A DNA stretch of 12,581 nt. It comes from Phoronis ovalis (lineage: Eukaryota; Phoronida; Phoronidae). The stretch lies in NCBI GenBank assembly GCA_028565635.1, contig JAOXYB010043949.1, positions 1 through 12,581 on the forward strand, given 5' to 3'. Positions within the stretch are counted from its first letter, which is position 1. Every line of letters starts with the position of its first letter. Shown here piece after piece: positions 1-10,800 of the stretch. The translations under genes were made by a program, and so were the position numbers. The notes beneath the pieces are model-generated. The model was given only the letters and a program-made list of their open reading frames with translations. It made no database searches and was not told where the DNA came from.

Positions 1-43
1 GACATGATATTTGAGGTTTGACATCCCCAGGGTAGGCAATTGC

Positions 44-122
44 TGACCTTGGGGTCAAAAGGTCATTTAGGGGTAAAAGGTCAAAATTCTAAAAATGATG
101 TTGAAAGGTAACTTGGAGGTCA
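44..122. repeat. AGGTCA-rich segment
   Basis: GGTCA words occur at 53-57 (as GGGTCA), 61-65, 79-83 and 118-122, with TGACC in the opposite sense at 44-48. GGGTCA and AGGTCA (52-57 and 60-65) form a direct repeat with a 2-base gap. TGACCTT (44-50) and AAGGTCA (59-65) form an inverted pair. This could be a piece of a dispersed repeat cut by the window edge, or a cluster of nuclear-receptor half-sites; the sequence does not decide between them. Confidence 0.5.
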
Positions 123-1426
123 TTTAACATTCATAAAAGCCAATATGAGCAACCCTGCCTTTGCTAAAAGGCTTTCTAGTTAAGAACTGTTAGTGTTGAA
201 TGATAAGGCTTTGAAAATTGATCCAAGGTTATATTAACACAGTAAGATACTCAACTCTAGGGGACATTAACAAATAGGGGAACTTTGTTAGCATAACAAC
301 GATGTTTGTTTAGTACAGTAAGTGCAAAATTTCTCTGTTTAAGTGACTTCTAGTCCTTCCTATAATATGCTACAATAATATTCTTGTATTTTCTTAACTA
401 TACTGTGTACTAGAAATTAGAGTGTTGTTCCTCTATATTTACTAGGCAGAACTGAATCTAACTTGTTGCAGCCGACTGAAACTTGTAATGATGATCTCTT
501 GCAAGAACTCTTTTGGATTTAAGATCAATTTTAACCAGTTTTTATCTAAGTATTTGTTTATACAGTTTCAAATTTAATATTCATTACAAAATGATGGGTG
601 AATCGTGACATCATTCCTTGGTGATTAATCATGACAACACCTAGATATACCTGGAAAGCTGATATAAGCATCTCTTAAATCCTTTTAATTGTGCATTTCA
701 ATAAGTTTAAAGACACAAATTACCCATTGAGCAATATTGCATGTAGGAAATATGTTAATATTATGACATTTAAAAATGTACAGAAGATTAGTAGAGTCCA
801 GGTAAAATTAATTAAGTCAGAGTAGAACTACTCAGGAAAACATTAACTCCCAATAAGAAAATATTAAGTTGGAGTAAAAATAAGTAAGTTTTGGTAAAAT
901 TAATTATACTAGCAAAGTAAAAAGTTTGAACTCAGGCGAGAAAATAATAATATTAACACAGTTGTCACTACTATGCTTCCGTAAAAATGTAATACAACTG
1001 ACTACAAGAATACATAGCGCCAAGCACAGCCATTTACTTTCATATGTTATAAACATGAATGGATAAATTATCCATTTCATAGTGAAGTAGCCCTGTGTCT
1101 GGTCATCCAACATTTGAGTAAAGTAATGATAGTAAGTTTTTGACTTGAATTAAAATATCATACTGAAACCAGTTCCTCTTCCACTGTTTAAATTTTAAAA
1201 AGTTACTCCTCTTTCAGAATCTTGTATCTGTCTCCATAAAATCACTGCAATGAGTCACTTGGATAAAATGTGAAGTTTCATGTAAGAAAAAGTGTAATAT
1301 TTACCTAAAATGAGTTTGAAGATTTTATTTTAATTTTTTTTAATGGAATTTACAAATATGAACAAACAATACAGTAGTACAGATATAAGAAAAAGAAAAG
1401 TAGAAAAAAAGTGAAGACAAACAAAA

Positions 1427-1485
1427 CTATCTATATATAGATATAAATAATATATGTATATTTACATATACATATACACATACAA
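1427..1485. repeat. AT-rich microsatellite
   Basis: Imperfect TA/TATG/CATA repeats with internal dyads: a 14-base palindrome (ATCTATATATAGAT), and TATGTATA facing TATACATA across a short loop. It is simple-sequence DNA with no evident function. Confidence 0.75.
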
Positions 1486-1611
1486 TCAATGTATTTGAGG
1501 ATTTTAGTTACTTTTCAACCATTTATTCATTTTTTGTATTAAGAGAAGACTTAGTCAAGTATTGAGGAGCTTCTGTTAATACGCTCTCCAGAGCAAAAGA
1601 TTTCATTTCAA

Positions 1612-1622
1612 GGGGGGGGGGG
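1612..1622. repeat. Run of eleven G
   Basis: An uninterrupted homopolymer of 11 G stands out in AT-rich surroundings. It is likely length-variable and is also a place where sequencing often miscounts. Confidence 0.9.
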
Positions 1623-1799
1623 TATCTCTTCAAGTAATTTTAACATTACTGATATTCTACTAAGGGTATCTACCCAGGTACCTAAGGTCTCTTAGATATT
1701 TGATCTTCATAGCAACTGAATGCCTCACAATAACACCACAACAAGAATTTGTTTTGTTAAACAATTGATTTGAGCATGCAATGTCATTGTGAAGCAAAC

Positions 1800-1822
1800 A
1801 TAATTAATTATTTATTAATTAT
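1800..1822. repeat. Perfect 9-base inverted repeat
   Basis: ATAATTAAT (1800-1808) and ATTAATTAT (1814-1822) pair perfectly around a 5-base loop, TATTT. All pairs are A-T, so chance is likely in this composition; no function is suggested. Confidence 0.6.
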
Positions 1823-3215
1823 ATGAATATTCTATGGGGTGTCACAAAATAAATTACTGCACTAAAGAAAGTGTTTAAAACTATGACTCACAGCAGCTAT
1901 ATTTCTCTCATTAAAACTCTTCTCAATGAAAATCACTACTGTTTGGCTAGAACTTTTTGGGTAGTACCAAATATTTTTCAGGTAGTAGAAAGTAGCTATA
2001 ATCATCCCATCCCTTCAATATACTCCATCAGTTCTGCGCCCATATGTGTATGAAGGTATATGTGGTTTATCCAAAAGTGCATTTCTCTGCGTCTCCCTAT
2101 AAATAGCTTTTAACTTTTTTATTCATGTTCTTATTTTCTTTAGAATTACATTAATTTGTGTCTATAATTACACCCTGACAAACAAACAATCTGTCCATTG
2201 CACTATGGTGAACTGATTGGTATTTTTAGTGTTGGTGAGTACGTATTTTATTCATATGCTTTTATGACTACTGTGGATATGACTTAGCAGAATTCACTAT
2301 TGCTACATCCTGGTTTGATCATAATTAATTTTTTTATTCCATCCAACCACGTCTTAATCGTGTCATGTCATGTATAAAATATTAAATGTAAATTATTCAT
2401 TGTATAAGGCTGAAGGTATTATGTTATGTCAGGCCCTGACGGTGTAAAATGTTCATAATTCATACATATGGTAGTTTGTGCAGAAGCGTTAAGAATATGA
2501 CCCTAAACATGTATAATATAGTGTTTATTGAGAACTCTGGTACATTTGCACATGAAAATTGTTGATGTCACTGCATGTATTGTTATATTTCATAACTGGG
2601 TGTGTGACGCTGCACCATGAATTTGTCATAGGCTTTATACTTCACTATTTATTGGCGTTGTGAACACATTTGATCACTTTATTGGAGGAAAAGGAAAAGG
2701 TATTTAATTCTTCTTGGTTATGCTGTTAGATATGTGTTGATGCTGTTTCTATGTACAATCTGAATGAAATCTCATAGCACAATCAGTGATTAGAGGTGTT
2801 TGTTTTTAGGGATTATTATGTTTCGGTATTTAATTAATTTATCAAGTATATAATCTATATACACTAGAAAGACTTGGTGAGTACTGTTAACAGAGGCAGT
2901 TTTAAGTTTAAAGGGATTGCTGAGTGAGAGGGGATATGTAACAATTCAGTTAAATCACACTTCATACATCATTACTTATAACTTATGTTTAATGAGTAAG
3001 TTGTATAATTTGCCTGAAATGCTTTATAAAATTGTAGAAAAGAGTTATGTTGCCATCTTAAACCCAGGATGCTCCTGACAACTGCATGTCATGCTGTTTC
3101 TTAGTTTAAGTGTAACTATATTTTATATGTCTGATCAAACCAGAATATTTATGTTCTGCAGTGTAATGGTGTAGTTGGCGGAAGTGTCTTCATGTTCTTG
3201 TCATATTGTCACAGA

Positions 3216-3270
3216 ATGATAAATTATCATATTAATAAACTCTGGATTATCATATGAAAATGATAATCCA
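3216..3270. repeat. Paired dyads built on TTATCAT / ATGATAA
   Basis: ATGATAA and TTATCAT flank a single A at 3216-3230. Thirteen bases later an 11-base perfect inverted repeat, TGGATTATCAT (3243-3253) and ATGATAATCCA (3260-3270), surrounds a 6-base loop. Both carry TGATAA, the core of a GATA-factor site, giving four copies in 55 bases. A hairpin or factor-binding role is only an inference. Confidence 0.7.
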
Positions 3271-4404
3271 TATACAAACTTTATGACATACAATGTAATA
3301 CATATCTGAGGTATTTAATATAGTCTGATCTTTGGCATATGTTTATTGATTCTGATGGTAGATGTAGCTATGAAAGGGGACAAAGTCATTGATAATTTTA
3401 CTGAATAATTGGGGATATAGGGAATAAATCTGATTACATGATCAAAATTAACAAATTAGCTATTGTTACGATTGTTTATAATATAAATAGGTATTTTCTG
3501 GGCTGAATTTAAAAATAGGTTTGTCTGACATAGCCCTACCTACCCAAAAAATGTGACTCTACTCAAAACTTTTTATTCCAGGAATCTTGTTATCTTTTTT
3601 TTAATTTGAATGAAATAAATCCGAGTCACATTCCTAGGAATCATATACCATGGACAATATGAAGTAAAACTGTCATTGTGCTGCTAGCTTAGAAATAGTT
3701 CTTAACTGTAGATATACGCCAGAAATGTTTCAGACAGCTGATACTAGCAAGCTACGCGCCTTCATACACTTTTATTTACAAAAAAAATCTGCATGTACCT
3801 TCCTACCTACCCAATAGGCTAGGCAAACAAACATCTTTTTAAATCTGGCCTACTTTTTTTTGTTTTCTGCATTCAAAGCTTTTGTCCTTGTGGCCTTTTG
3901 TAGGCAAACTTGAGTCAATCACGATTGGTACATTTTATGTCATTAGGACGTTAATTTTTTAATAGGTTTAAGTATGTCATTTTCAAACTTCCTGACAGAG
4001 ACCAAAAGAAAACATGAGATTTGCAACTTTCCGTCAGTGTATTGTAAAATATCAAGTTTTCTTCAGAAACCTCTGGATTTATTAACAATAAAATTTCATT
4101 TGACTTTAGTAAGAGATAAAGTCAAGTTATTTATTTCTACTGCATGAATACTTTCTTAATAATGCCGCATATATCCCAGTGATTATATTCAGAACTGAAA
4201 CTGGTCCTATTGTCTTATCCTAAGTATCAAGCCCGGTCAGACTGAACAGTTACTTTAAGGAATTTCTGAAACGATATAAAACTTTTAAAGAAAGAGTTAA
4301 GTTTTTTTGACTCTGCAGCTACATGTATATGCCATTGCCATTTTTTCACGAGGTTCACACATTGCACAAGTCAATAAGAAAAAAGATGCGTTTCATTCTT
4401 ACTA

Positions 4405-4607
4405 TATACAGTAATCATAGTGTTTATTTCAGTTTATACATAATAATAATAATTATAATGTTTATTTCAGTCTATACATAATAATAATAATTATAATGTT
4501 TATTTCAGTCTATACAGTAATCATAGTGTTTATTTCAGTTTATACATAATAATAATAATTATAATGTTTATTTCGTCTATACAGTAATCATAGTGTTTAT
4601 TTTTGTA
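4405..4607 (+). repeat. Higher-order tandem repeat (A-B-B-A-B-A) before exon 1
   Basis: Two related units alternate. A is 30 bases (4405-4434, 4511-4540, and a decayed copy from 4578). B is 38 bases (4435-4472, 4473-4510, and 4541-4577 with one base lost). Both start with TATACA and end in TTTATTTCAGT; they differ in the middle (GTAATCATAG in A, a TAA run in B). The first four copies therefore each end like a splice acceptor. The last two lack the AG at that spot (TTTCGTC and TTTTGTA). The repeat ends about 45 bases before the real acceptor at 4651. Confidence 0.9.
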
Positions 4608-4651
4608 CTTTATTGATATTTATTTTATTGATTTACTCTTTTTATTTTCAG

Positions 4652-4868
4652 AGCAACAAAATGATTTATTGGAAACAAGTTATTATCTCTGTGGCTGTAA
4701 TCAGCCTGCAGCAGATTCTTTGTGTAAAGGCATTCGGTACTGGAGCTGGTCCTGGTGTCTGTGTTAGCATGACTCCGTCACATGGTTCAAACAGCCCGCA
4801 GACTGGTTTATCCCCTTATGTTATCACTGCAGCTGCCACTGAGTACGGAGCAAACGACAATATTCAAG
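4652..4868 (+). CDS. FRRS1: Exon 1: 9-base 5' UTR, start codon, signal peptide, first part of reelin domain
   Basis: A strong acceptor (pyrimidine-rich, TTTTCAG) ends at 4651, so the exon starts at 4652 and coding starts at ATG 4661, with A at -3. Codons 1-69 plus one base end at donor GTAACA (4869). The start fits a signal peptide: Lys5, a hydrophobic run through residue 20, and likely cleavage near Ala24. An in-frame ATG at 4613 lies inside the presumed upstream intron and would add 16 hydrophobic residues; I did not choose it. Cys34 and the MTPSHG segment (37-42) fit the start of a reelin domain. The open frame continues 47 bases past the donor and stops at 4913-4915. Confidence 0.9.
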
Positions 4869-7800
4869 GTAACAAAAAACAATTACTGATGAGTGTTTTC
4901 TTTTCACAGCACTGAGTAACTGCTCAGAATAGGGTTTGTATGCCTATCACACACGCAGTGTGAATGGACATACAGTCATCATGAATACATGTGTATCAAT
5001 GTTGTCCAAGACTGCAATTTTTTGAGAGAAATTGTCCGATTGACTCAAAAATGGTCTATTCTGGTCAGGGAGCATCATGATTGGTTGACATTACTGAAAC
5101 TGAGGATGTTTGGTTTTTCCTGCTGAAACTAGGGCAGAGTGAAACTTTGACATTTCTTTACTGGTTTTCCCCCATTCTGCATGGGAAATTCAGTACTTGT
5201 GCCTATATAAAAAATAAGTTTCACAAAGGTAAACTGGTATTATCGGTCAATAATTTAAAGCATTGTTCTCTACAAAAACTGAAAATGATGTTTCTTCTCA
5301 AATCAATTTTGCATTATCACCCATTTGAGATATTGAGCTTACATGTATGGTAACACAGACACACGGCATGAAACAGCTAATCACGAAGGGTGTGCATTTC
5401 TTTTTCAGTTACCTTGGGAAAGAGACAAACCTCAGCCCTCCCATTTCACGGATTTTTACTGCAAGCGAGAGTAGTTGGAAGCACCACACCTATTGGAACT
5501 TTTGGAAGTATTACAGATGCACAAAGCTATGGCGGATGCACCGCTGGGGTAAGACTTCAAAATATTCTACGCAATCTTTTCATTTTCTAGGTGTACATTG
5601 TTCTCACAAAAACTGAATGTGAATCAAATTGAATATTTCTATTAGCAAAATTAAACAGAATGTTTTAAAGTATTCTTTACAAATTTTTAAGTACTCATTG
5701 TGATTTCTTGTTTACTAATAACTTGTACACGGACATAAAAAACAATAAAATGAATAGTAATTTTGAAACAAATCACAAGTGTATCAAACAAGTGAGCAAA
5801 ATATACTTTTCACAAAGGGCATCCAGCAGCTACATGTCTTTGTGGAGCAATACATTCTATCATTTTTACCTGTTTGAGTGCTCATAATAACTCTCAATGC
5901 TACCAAATTTAAAATACCTTCTCGATCTAATTAAAGCTTACCATACTCACTATTTGTTCATTTCAGATGTCGTATCTTTCTTTAGTAACTTGAAAATAGT
6001 CCATTTTCTGTTTTTCGTTTCTTTAGAGTGCTGTGACCCACACAAATAAAAATAACAAGGATTCTATGGTGTTTACCTGGACTGCACCAGCTGCTCCTGC
6101 TGGTAACATTGAATTTGTGTAAGTAGTCTTATAAATTATATACTTGTGCACAAAATATTTCAGAAGAAAGATTTAAATAATTTTAACTTAATTTAGATCA
6201 TGATAAACTCTGTTTTCTACAATTTTGCATAATTTTTAGAAGTTGTTTTCAGAGTTTATTAAAACTTTATTTAAACATTCTGGTCTCAATTGTTTCTGTT
6301 CTTGTAGCATTTTTAAATAACTAAAACATCTTAAAAACAGTTTGTGCATCAGATAATGAAACAGGCTTTCCACTATATCATGCTTTTTATGTATATTTTT
6401 TGAATTCAGTTAAATTGTAGCACTGTAAAACTCTGAAAAAACCCGCATGTTTTTGTAATTTAAGATAACCATACTGAGGAGTTCAGTCACTGGTGGGAAG
6501 GAAGGGGTTGATCGAAAAAATTTGAAAAATAGCAAAATATACTACAATTTTTATAAGTGAATTGAATCTCGTCACCTAGAAATCCTGAGACTGCCCTTGG
6601 AGTAAGATCATGAGCGAAAATATTTCCGTACTCTATAATTTAAATGAATATGCTTTATTCTACATTTTACTTAAAACTACATGAGTTGGCAAATTCCAGT
6701 TGCTGACAGGGGTGGGTTCATAAAGTAGCCATTATTCTATGATATTTTAAGTAAATGTTTGCACGATAATATAAAGGTTTAGTCTTACTTGTTCAACTTA
6801 CTAAATCATTCACCGTTTTTGCAGCTCCCTGCATTTAAGTTTGCTTCGTTAGTAAAATTTTAAAAACGAGGAGTCATGAACATAAAAAAATATAGATACT
6901 TTATAATAATCTTAAAAATTCAAGAAATATTGGAAATTGTTATATACATCCGGGATTTAATGCTGTATTTTATTCAACTTCTGTTGTAGTTTGAGTTCTT
7001 ACATAAATTTTGATGGTGAAGGCTCGACTTTTTTATTCCAGTCAACTTTGATTTGCATTTGAATAAGTTTGCTTACCAGAAGTAAAAGTCAACACGGATA
7101 TGACATTATTGAACTAAAAAAATACTAAAATTTGTTTCTGTAAAGACGTGATCATGTTTGTATCTGTTTTACTTACAAATCAGCCACTACAAATGAATTA
7201 AAAAGTAGATATAAAAGTGAAATGCAACTTGTTTCTTTTTCAGAGCTACTTTTGTTCAGACATATGATACGTATTGGATAAGAGAAAAGTCTGCTGTAGT
7301 CACTGACCCCACAGCTCCCATGGTACCAACAACACCAGCTGCTCCGGTAGGTCTGCCATGATGGTATTCTGAGATCTATATTTTTCCACTGAGTGTAGTA
7401 CTGTTACAGTAACAAATGTCTCACCTGGGATAGGAAAGTAATGATAAACATGGTAGAATAGTTTGGAAGAGTTCTTAACTAATGATAACCATAGTTGAGT
7501 GGGTTAGGAGTGTTCTTTGATTCATTTAGTGTGGGGGAGTTTGAATTGTTGACTTCTAAAAGTGATAATACTTTCAAATACTGTCGGGAAGGGACTGCAA
7601 GCAAGAGCAAACATTTTTAGATTGCCTGGTTATAGTTTTTATGGAGCAGTTCTACCTAAAGTACAAAGTTTGCTGCCCAAATAAGCTAAGTTTTTAAATT
7701 CTACAGAAATAAAAAAACGTTTTCAGATTTCCTAGTTACAGTTTTTTATTGAACAGTTCATTTGCAAAGTTTTTAAGTTCTACAGAAATAGAAAAACCTA

Positions 7801-10800
7801 AAATAAAATGTTTATAATGCATAGCTGTTAAATGTTTTTAAACATCACAACAATCTATAATGTTTGTCCTAGACAGTTTTGCTTGGTAAACCAGATTCTT
7901 AGAAAAACAACATGTGAGCCTGTCAGATTTATGCAACCCCAAAATTACTGAAATATGTTGAATGTTACTGCCTTTTGAAACAAAAATAACTATGGAAAAG
8001 TAGATAGACTGGTGATAACAATTGTAATTACTTACTAAAGCTTTTTTTAATATTATGCCTGTAGGTTCCCACTGCAGTTGCCTTGCCTGCCATATCTGTG
8101 ACCAATTGTGGTTCTAGTAAAGGATGTTATCGCAGTCCTGAGGATTGCATGGATCCTGCCTGTGATGTACTGGTCACCTGGCAGGAGGATGGAAATAGTG
8201 TGAAGTTTGAAATGATGGGTAAAGCGGAAGGCTGGGTTGCTGTGGGATTATCAAAGGATCAAACGATGGTAAATTAGTTTGCATTTTTTAATGTTATTAC
8301 AGTGAATGGTAAAATGCCTTGTTTCTGATTTCTGTTTATTAGTTCAGTACTGATCAGATATCGACTTTTTCCACTTGTTGTGTCTTGCGTTATATATCAA
8401 ACGTTTCGTTCGATGCGTCTTTGAAGCAAAAAGTTTTGGAAAAGTAAAGATTAATCAAATTATACAATTTTAGAAACTTACATGTATCTTAAACTTAAGC
8501 GACAAAAGCAGGAAGTTATTTTGAACACTAACTTTTTGAAAGCATAAATTTAAAAAAAATAAAGTCCACCAATGCTGCAGATACACACAGCCAAAGTTCC
8601 ATTGCAGATCTCCATTACAGTTTCATCATATTATTGAAACTTCATTTTAATTAATAGTGATGTGCTCTTAAAAATATAGGGTCAGAAAACATCTAAGAAA
8701 TCTGAGATTTTTTTTTTGAAGATCTCTGTTTATAATCAGGTTTGCCCTAATTTCAACTTTGTGTGCTGCAAACTATCCTTTTATGAATTTGTTATTTCAA
8801 AAAAGTGAATTTTTACCCAAGAAAAATAAATTGACAGGAAAAGTAAGTTTTCATAGTTTTCAAATAAACACCCAGTTTCCACTAATATACATGCTTTTAC
8901 TGTAATCTTTTTTTAACTATTCACAATTTGACATAATGTTAATAGTTCAAAGGAGCTAATAAAAGCTTTTATAATATATTTAAATTTCAGTATATGTAGA
9001 TCACTTGTTTATTACTGTGCACATTGTGATGTTCATTTGATATTTTCCAGGGAGATGATGCTGTTACAGATTGCTCTGTTCTTTCAAATGGGTTTGTAGT
9101 GAGGAACTCATTTAATGATGGAAGATCTAATGCGGTTCTGAGTGGTTCTGTAAGTAAATCACCCTTGTCCAGTTGCAACTAAATGTCACTAGGGTTTTGG
9201 TATTAAAATCTGTAAAATAAAGTGCTTTCTTCATTGTGCCACCCAGTGCATTGAAAATCTGTGTTTTTAAAGGAAATTATTGGGTGTTTTTTATGTGCCA
9301 ATACTAAGGTTTTGCTTCATCGCCTACCAATACAGTCATGAGAAACATACAATTGAATGCAATTTGAATTTGTTATTACCGCTATTTTACCAAGAGGTGC
9401 CTAGCAAGCACACTACAAATTACAACCATAACCAGTAGACAGCCTTTACTGGCGATGGAAACAATTATAATTTAAATTATTGAACTCGCTGCATGAACTA
9501 ACTTGTTTTGTAGTACGGTGATAAAATGACAGACTTTCCAGTTGTTCTCACAGATTGTTTTATTACTATCAATTGAACACTTTCACATGTTCAGTTAAAC
9601 AATTAACTTATTACTTAGCTCACATCACACATACTTTATATGTTGGTAGAGGTCCAGTAAAAACTGACGCCACCCATATGCACGAGTCTCTCATTATTAT
9701 ACCAATGAAGATTGGTATATTATATACACTTTCTATGAGTCAAATTATTGTCTTTTTGTAACAAGAAAAGATGTTTCTCGTCATGTTTATTCGAAAATGT
9801 TTGCATGATAGCCTACAATAGAAACCTTCAAGAATGTTTCGAGATCAAATGGAAATTTGCCAATCTACAATTTGTCATATTTTAGTTGCTATTCTACATT
9901 AAAAGTAATGTTGAACACACCTGAAGTTACACATTTAAAACATATAAAAACTCTATAACATTTGGCTTTTTCAGGATGCATCACAAGGATTAACTGCCAT
10001 GAAAGGAGGACTTGTAGATGGATTGGTTCGTTGTGAATTTACAAAAGCGAAAACTGCAGCCAATGCTAAAATATTTTCATTGTCTGAACCATATTACCTC
10101 CTTGTAGCTCGAGGAAAAATGTTTCAAGGTAAGTTCTTATACCAGCATGTAAGAATCTTATACATATTCTGAGCCATACTAATAAACATTACTCCACAAG
10201 TTGTGTTAAAATTATGAACATGTTACTTATACATGTTTGGAGCTCACACAGTTTTTCTGTGGTCATGTACAATGCATTGTCTACTTCGTAGAGAACATAA
10301 TTGTACTTCCTATTTAGAATTAGAACTTTATCAAGGGCACTTGTAAGGTGTTTTTGCAACCCAGAAAAAGTTGATTTATTATAATTGGTATAAAAATATT
10401 TGTGCTGCCCAAAGTCAAGATTTTCTGTTAAAAGCTGTTGAAATAAAAAATAGCAGATGTACGATGAATTATATTTATTTTTAGGCGAAAAACTAAAGCA
10501 TGACGCCGCACCAGCAGTTTCACCAGCAATGGTCAATTTCGCTGAAAATACCAACTTGGGTGGATCTGCTGTAAATGTTTTAGTTAAAGTTCACGGTAAA
10601 TTTCATTATTTAATATTTTGTGACATACTTATTGTAGTAGAACATGTATTTCATAACAGAAATCACTGGAAGTGATGTCAAGCTTCACGTGTAATAGTAA
10701 TTTTACGGCTCTCCTGTAACTAGTGTAATTATGCAGCAAATTATGCAAGTCAATTGTGGTAAATTAAAGTCTTTGTGAAATGTTTCTGTACTAAATTTCA

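Larger units (their letters stand above)
1..4404. other. Non-coding upstream region
   Basis: No coding exon could be supported on either strand. The open frames here (for example 1871-2053 on + and 904-1113 on -) are short, of AT-rich low-complexity composition, and match no family I recognise. The exon-1 acceptor implies that a non-coding leader exon and the promoter may lie here, but I cannot place them: TATA-like words are everywhere in this AT-rich DNA. Short repeats and hairpins in this stretch are listed separately. Confidence 0.7.

Noticed and set aside
904-1113. 69-codon - strand open frame with a hydrophobic stretch
   Set aside because: Hydrophobic residues follow from AT-rich DNA; no homology recognised and no splice sites that would make it an exon.
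1871-2053. 60-codon + strand open frame
   Set aside because: No domain, no compatible splice context, and composition like the surrounding non-coding DNA.
2786-4182. CAGTG words upstream of the gene considered as iron-responsive element loops
   Set aside because: The copies examined (near 2786, 3159, 4034 and 4177) lack a five-base pairing stem directly flanking the six-base loop, and no leader exon is established.
4405-4607. Tandem array considered as a CRISPR array
   Set aside because: Units are contiguous and differ by internal sequence rather than by unique spacers, and the DNA is animal.
5347-5616. 89-codon + open frame overlapping exon 2
   Set aside because: It is in a different frame from the reelin-coding frame and reads across both splice sites.
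6025-6030. Tandem AGAG at the exon 3 acceptor (also at exon 4, 7242-7245)
   Set aside because: Use of the second AG shifts the frame by two bases; the first AG gives the recognised reelin sequence in both cases.
8065-8077. Alternative exon-5 acceptor at CAG 8075-8077
   Set aside because: It would remove 13 bases and break the frame into the DOMON domain.
9555-9761. 68-codon + open frame in intron 6
   Set aside because: No family resemblance, and exons 6 and 7 already join in phase within one DOMON domain.
10189-10554. 121-codon - strand open frame, the longest single open frame in the window
   Set aside because: It is antisense to exon 8 and intron 7, shows no family features, and the + strand there encodes a recognised domain.
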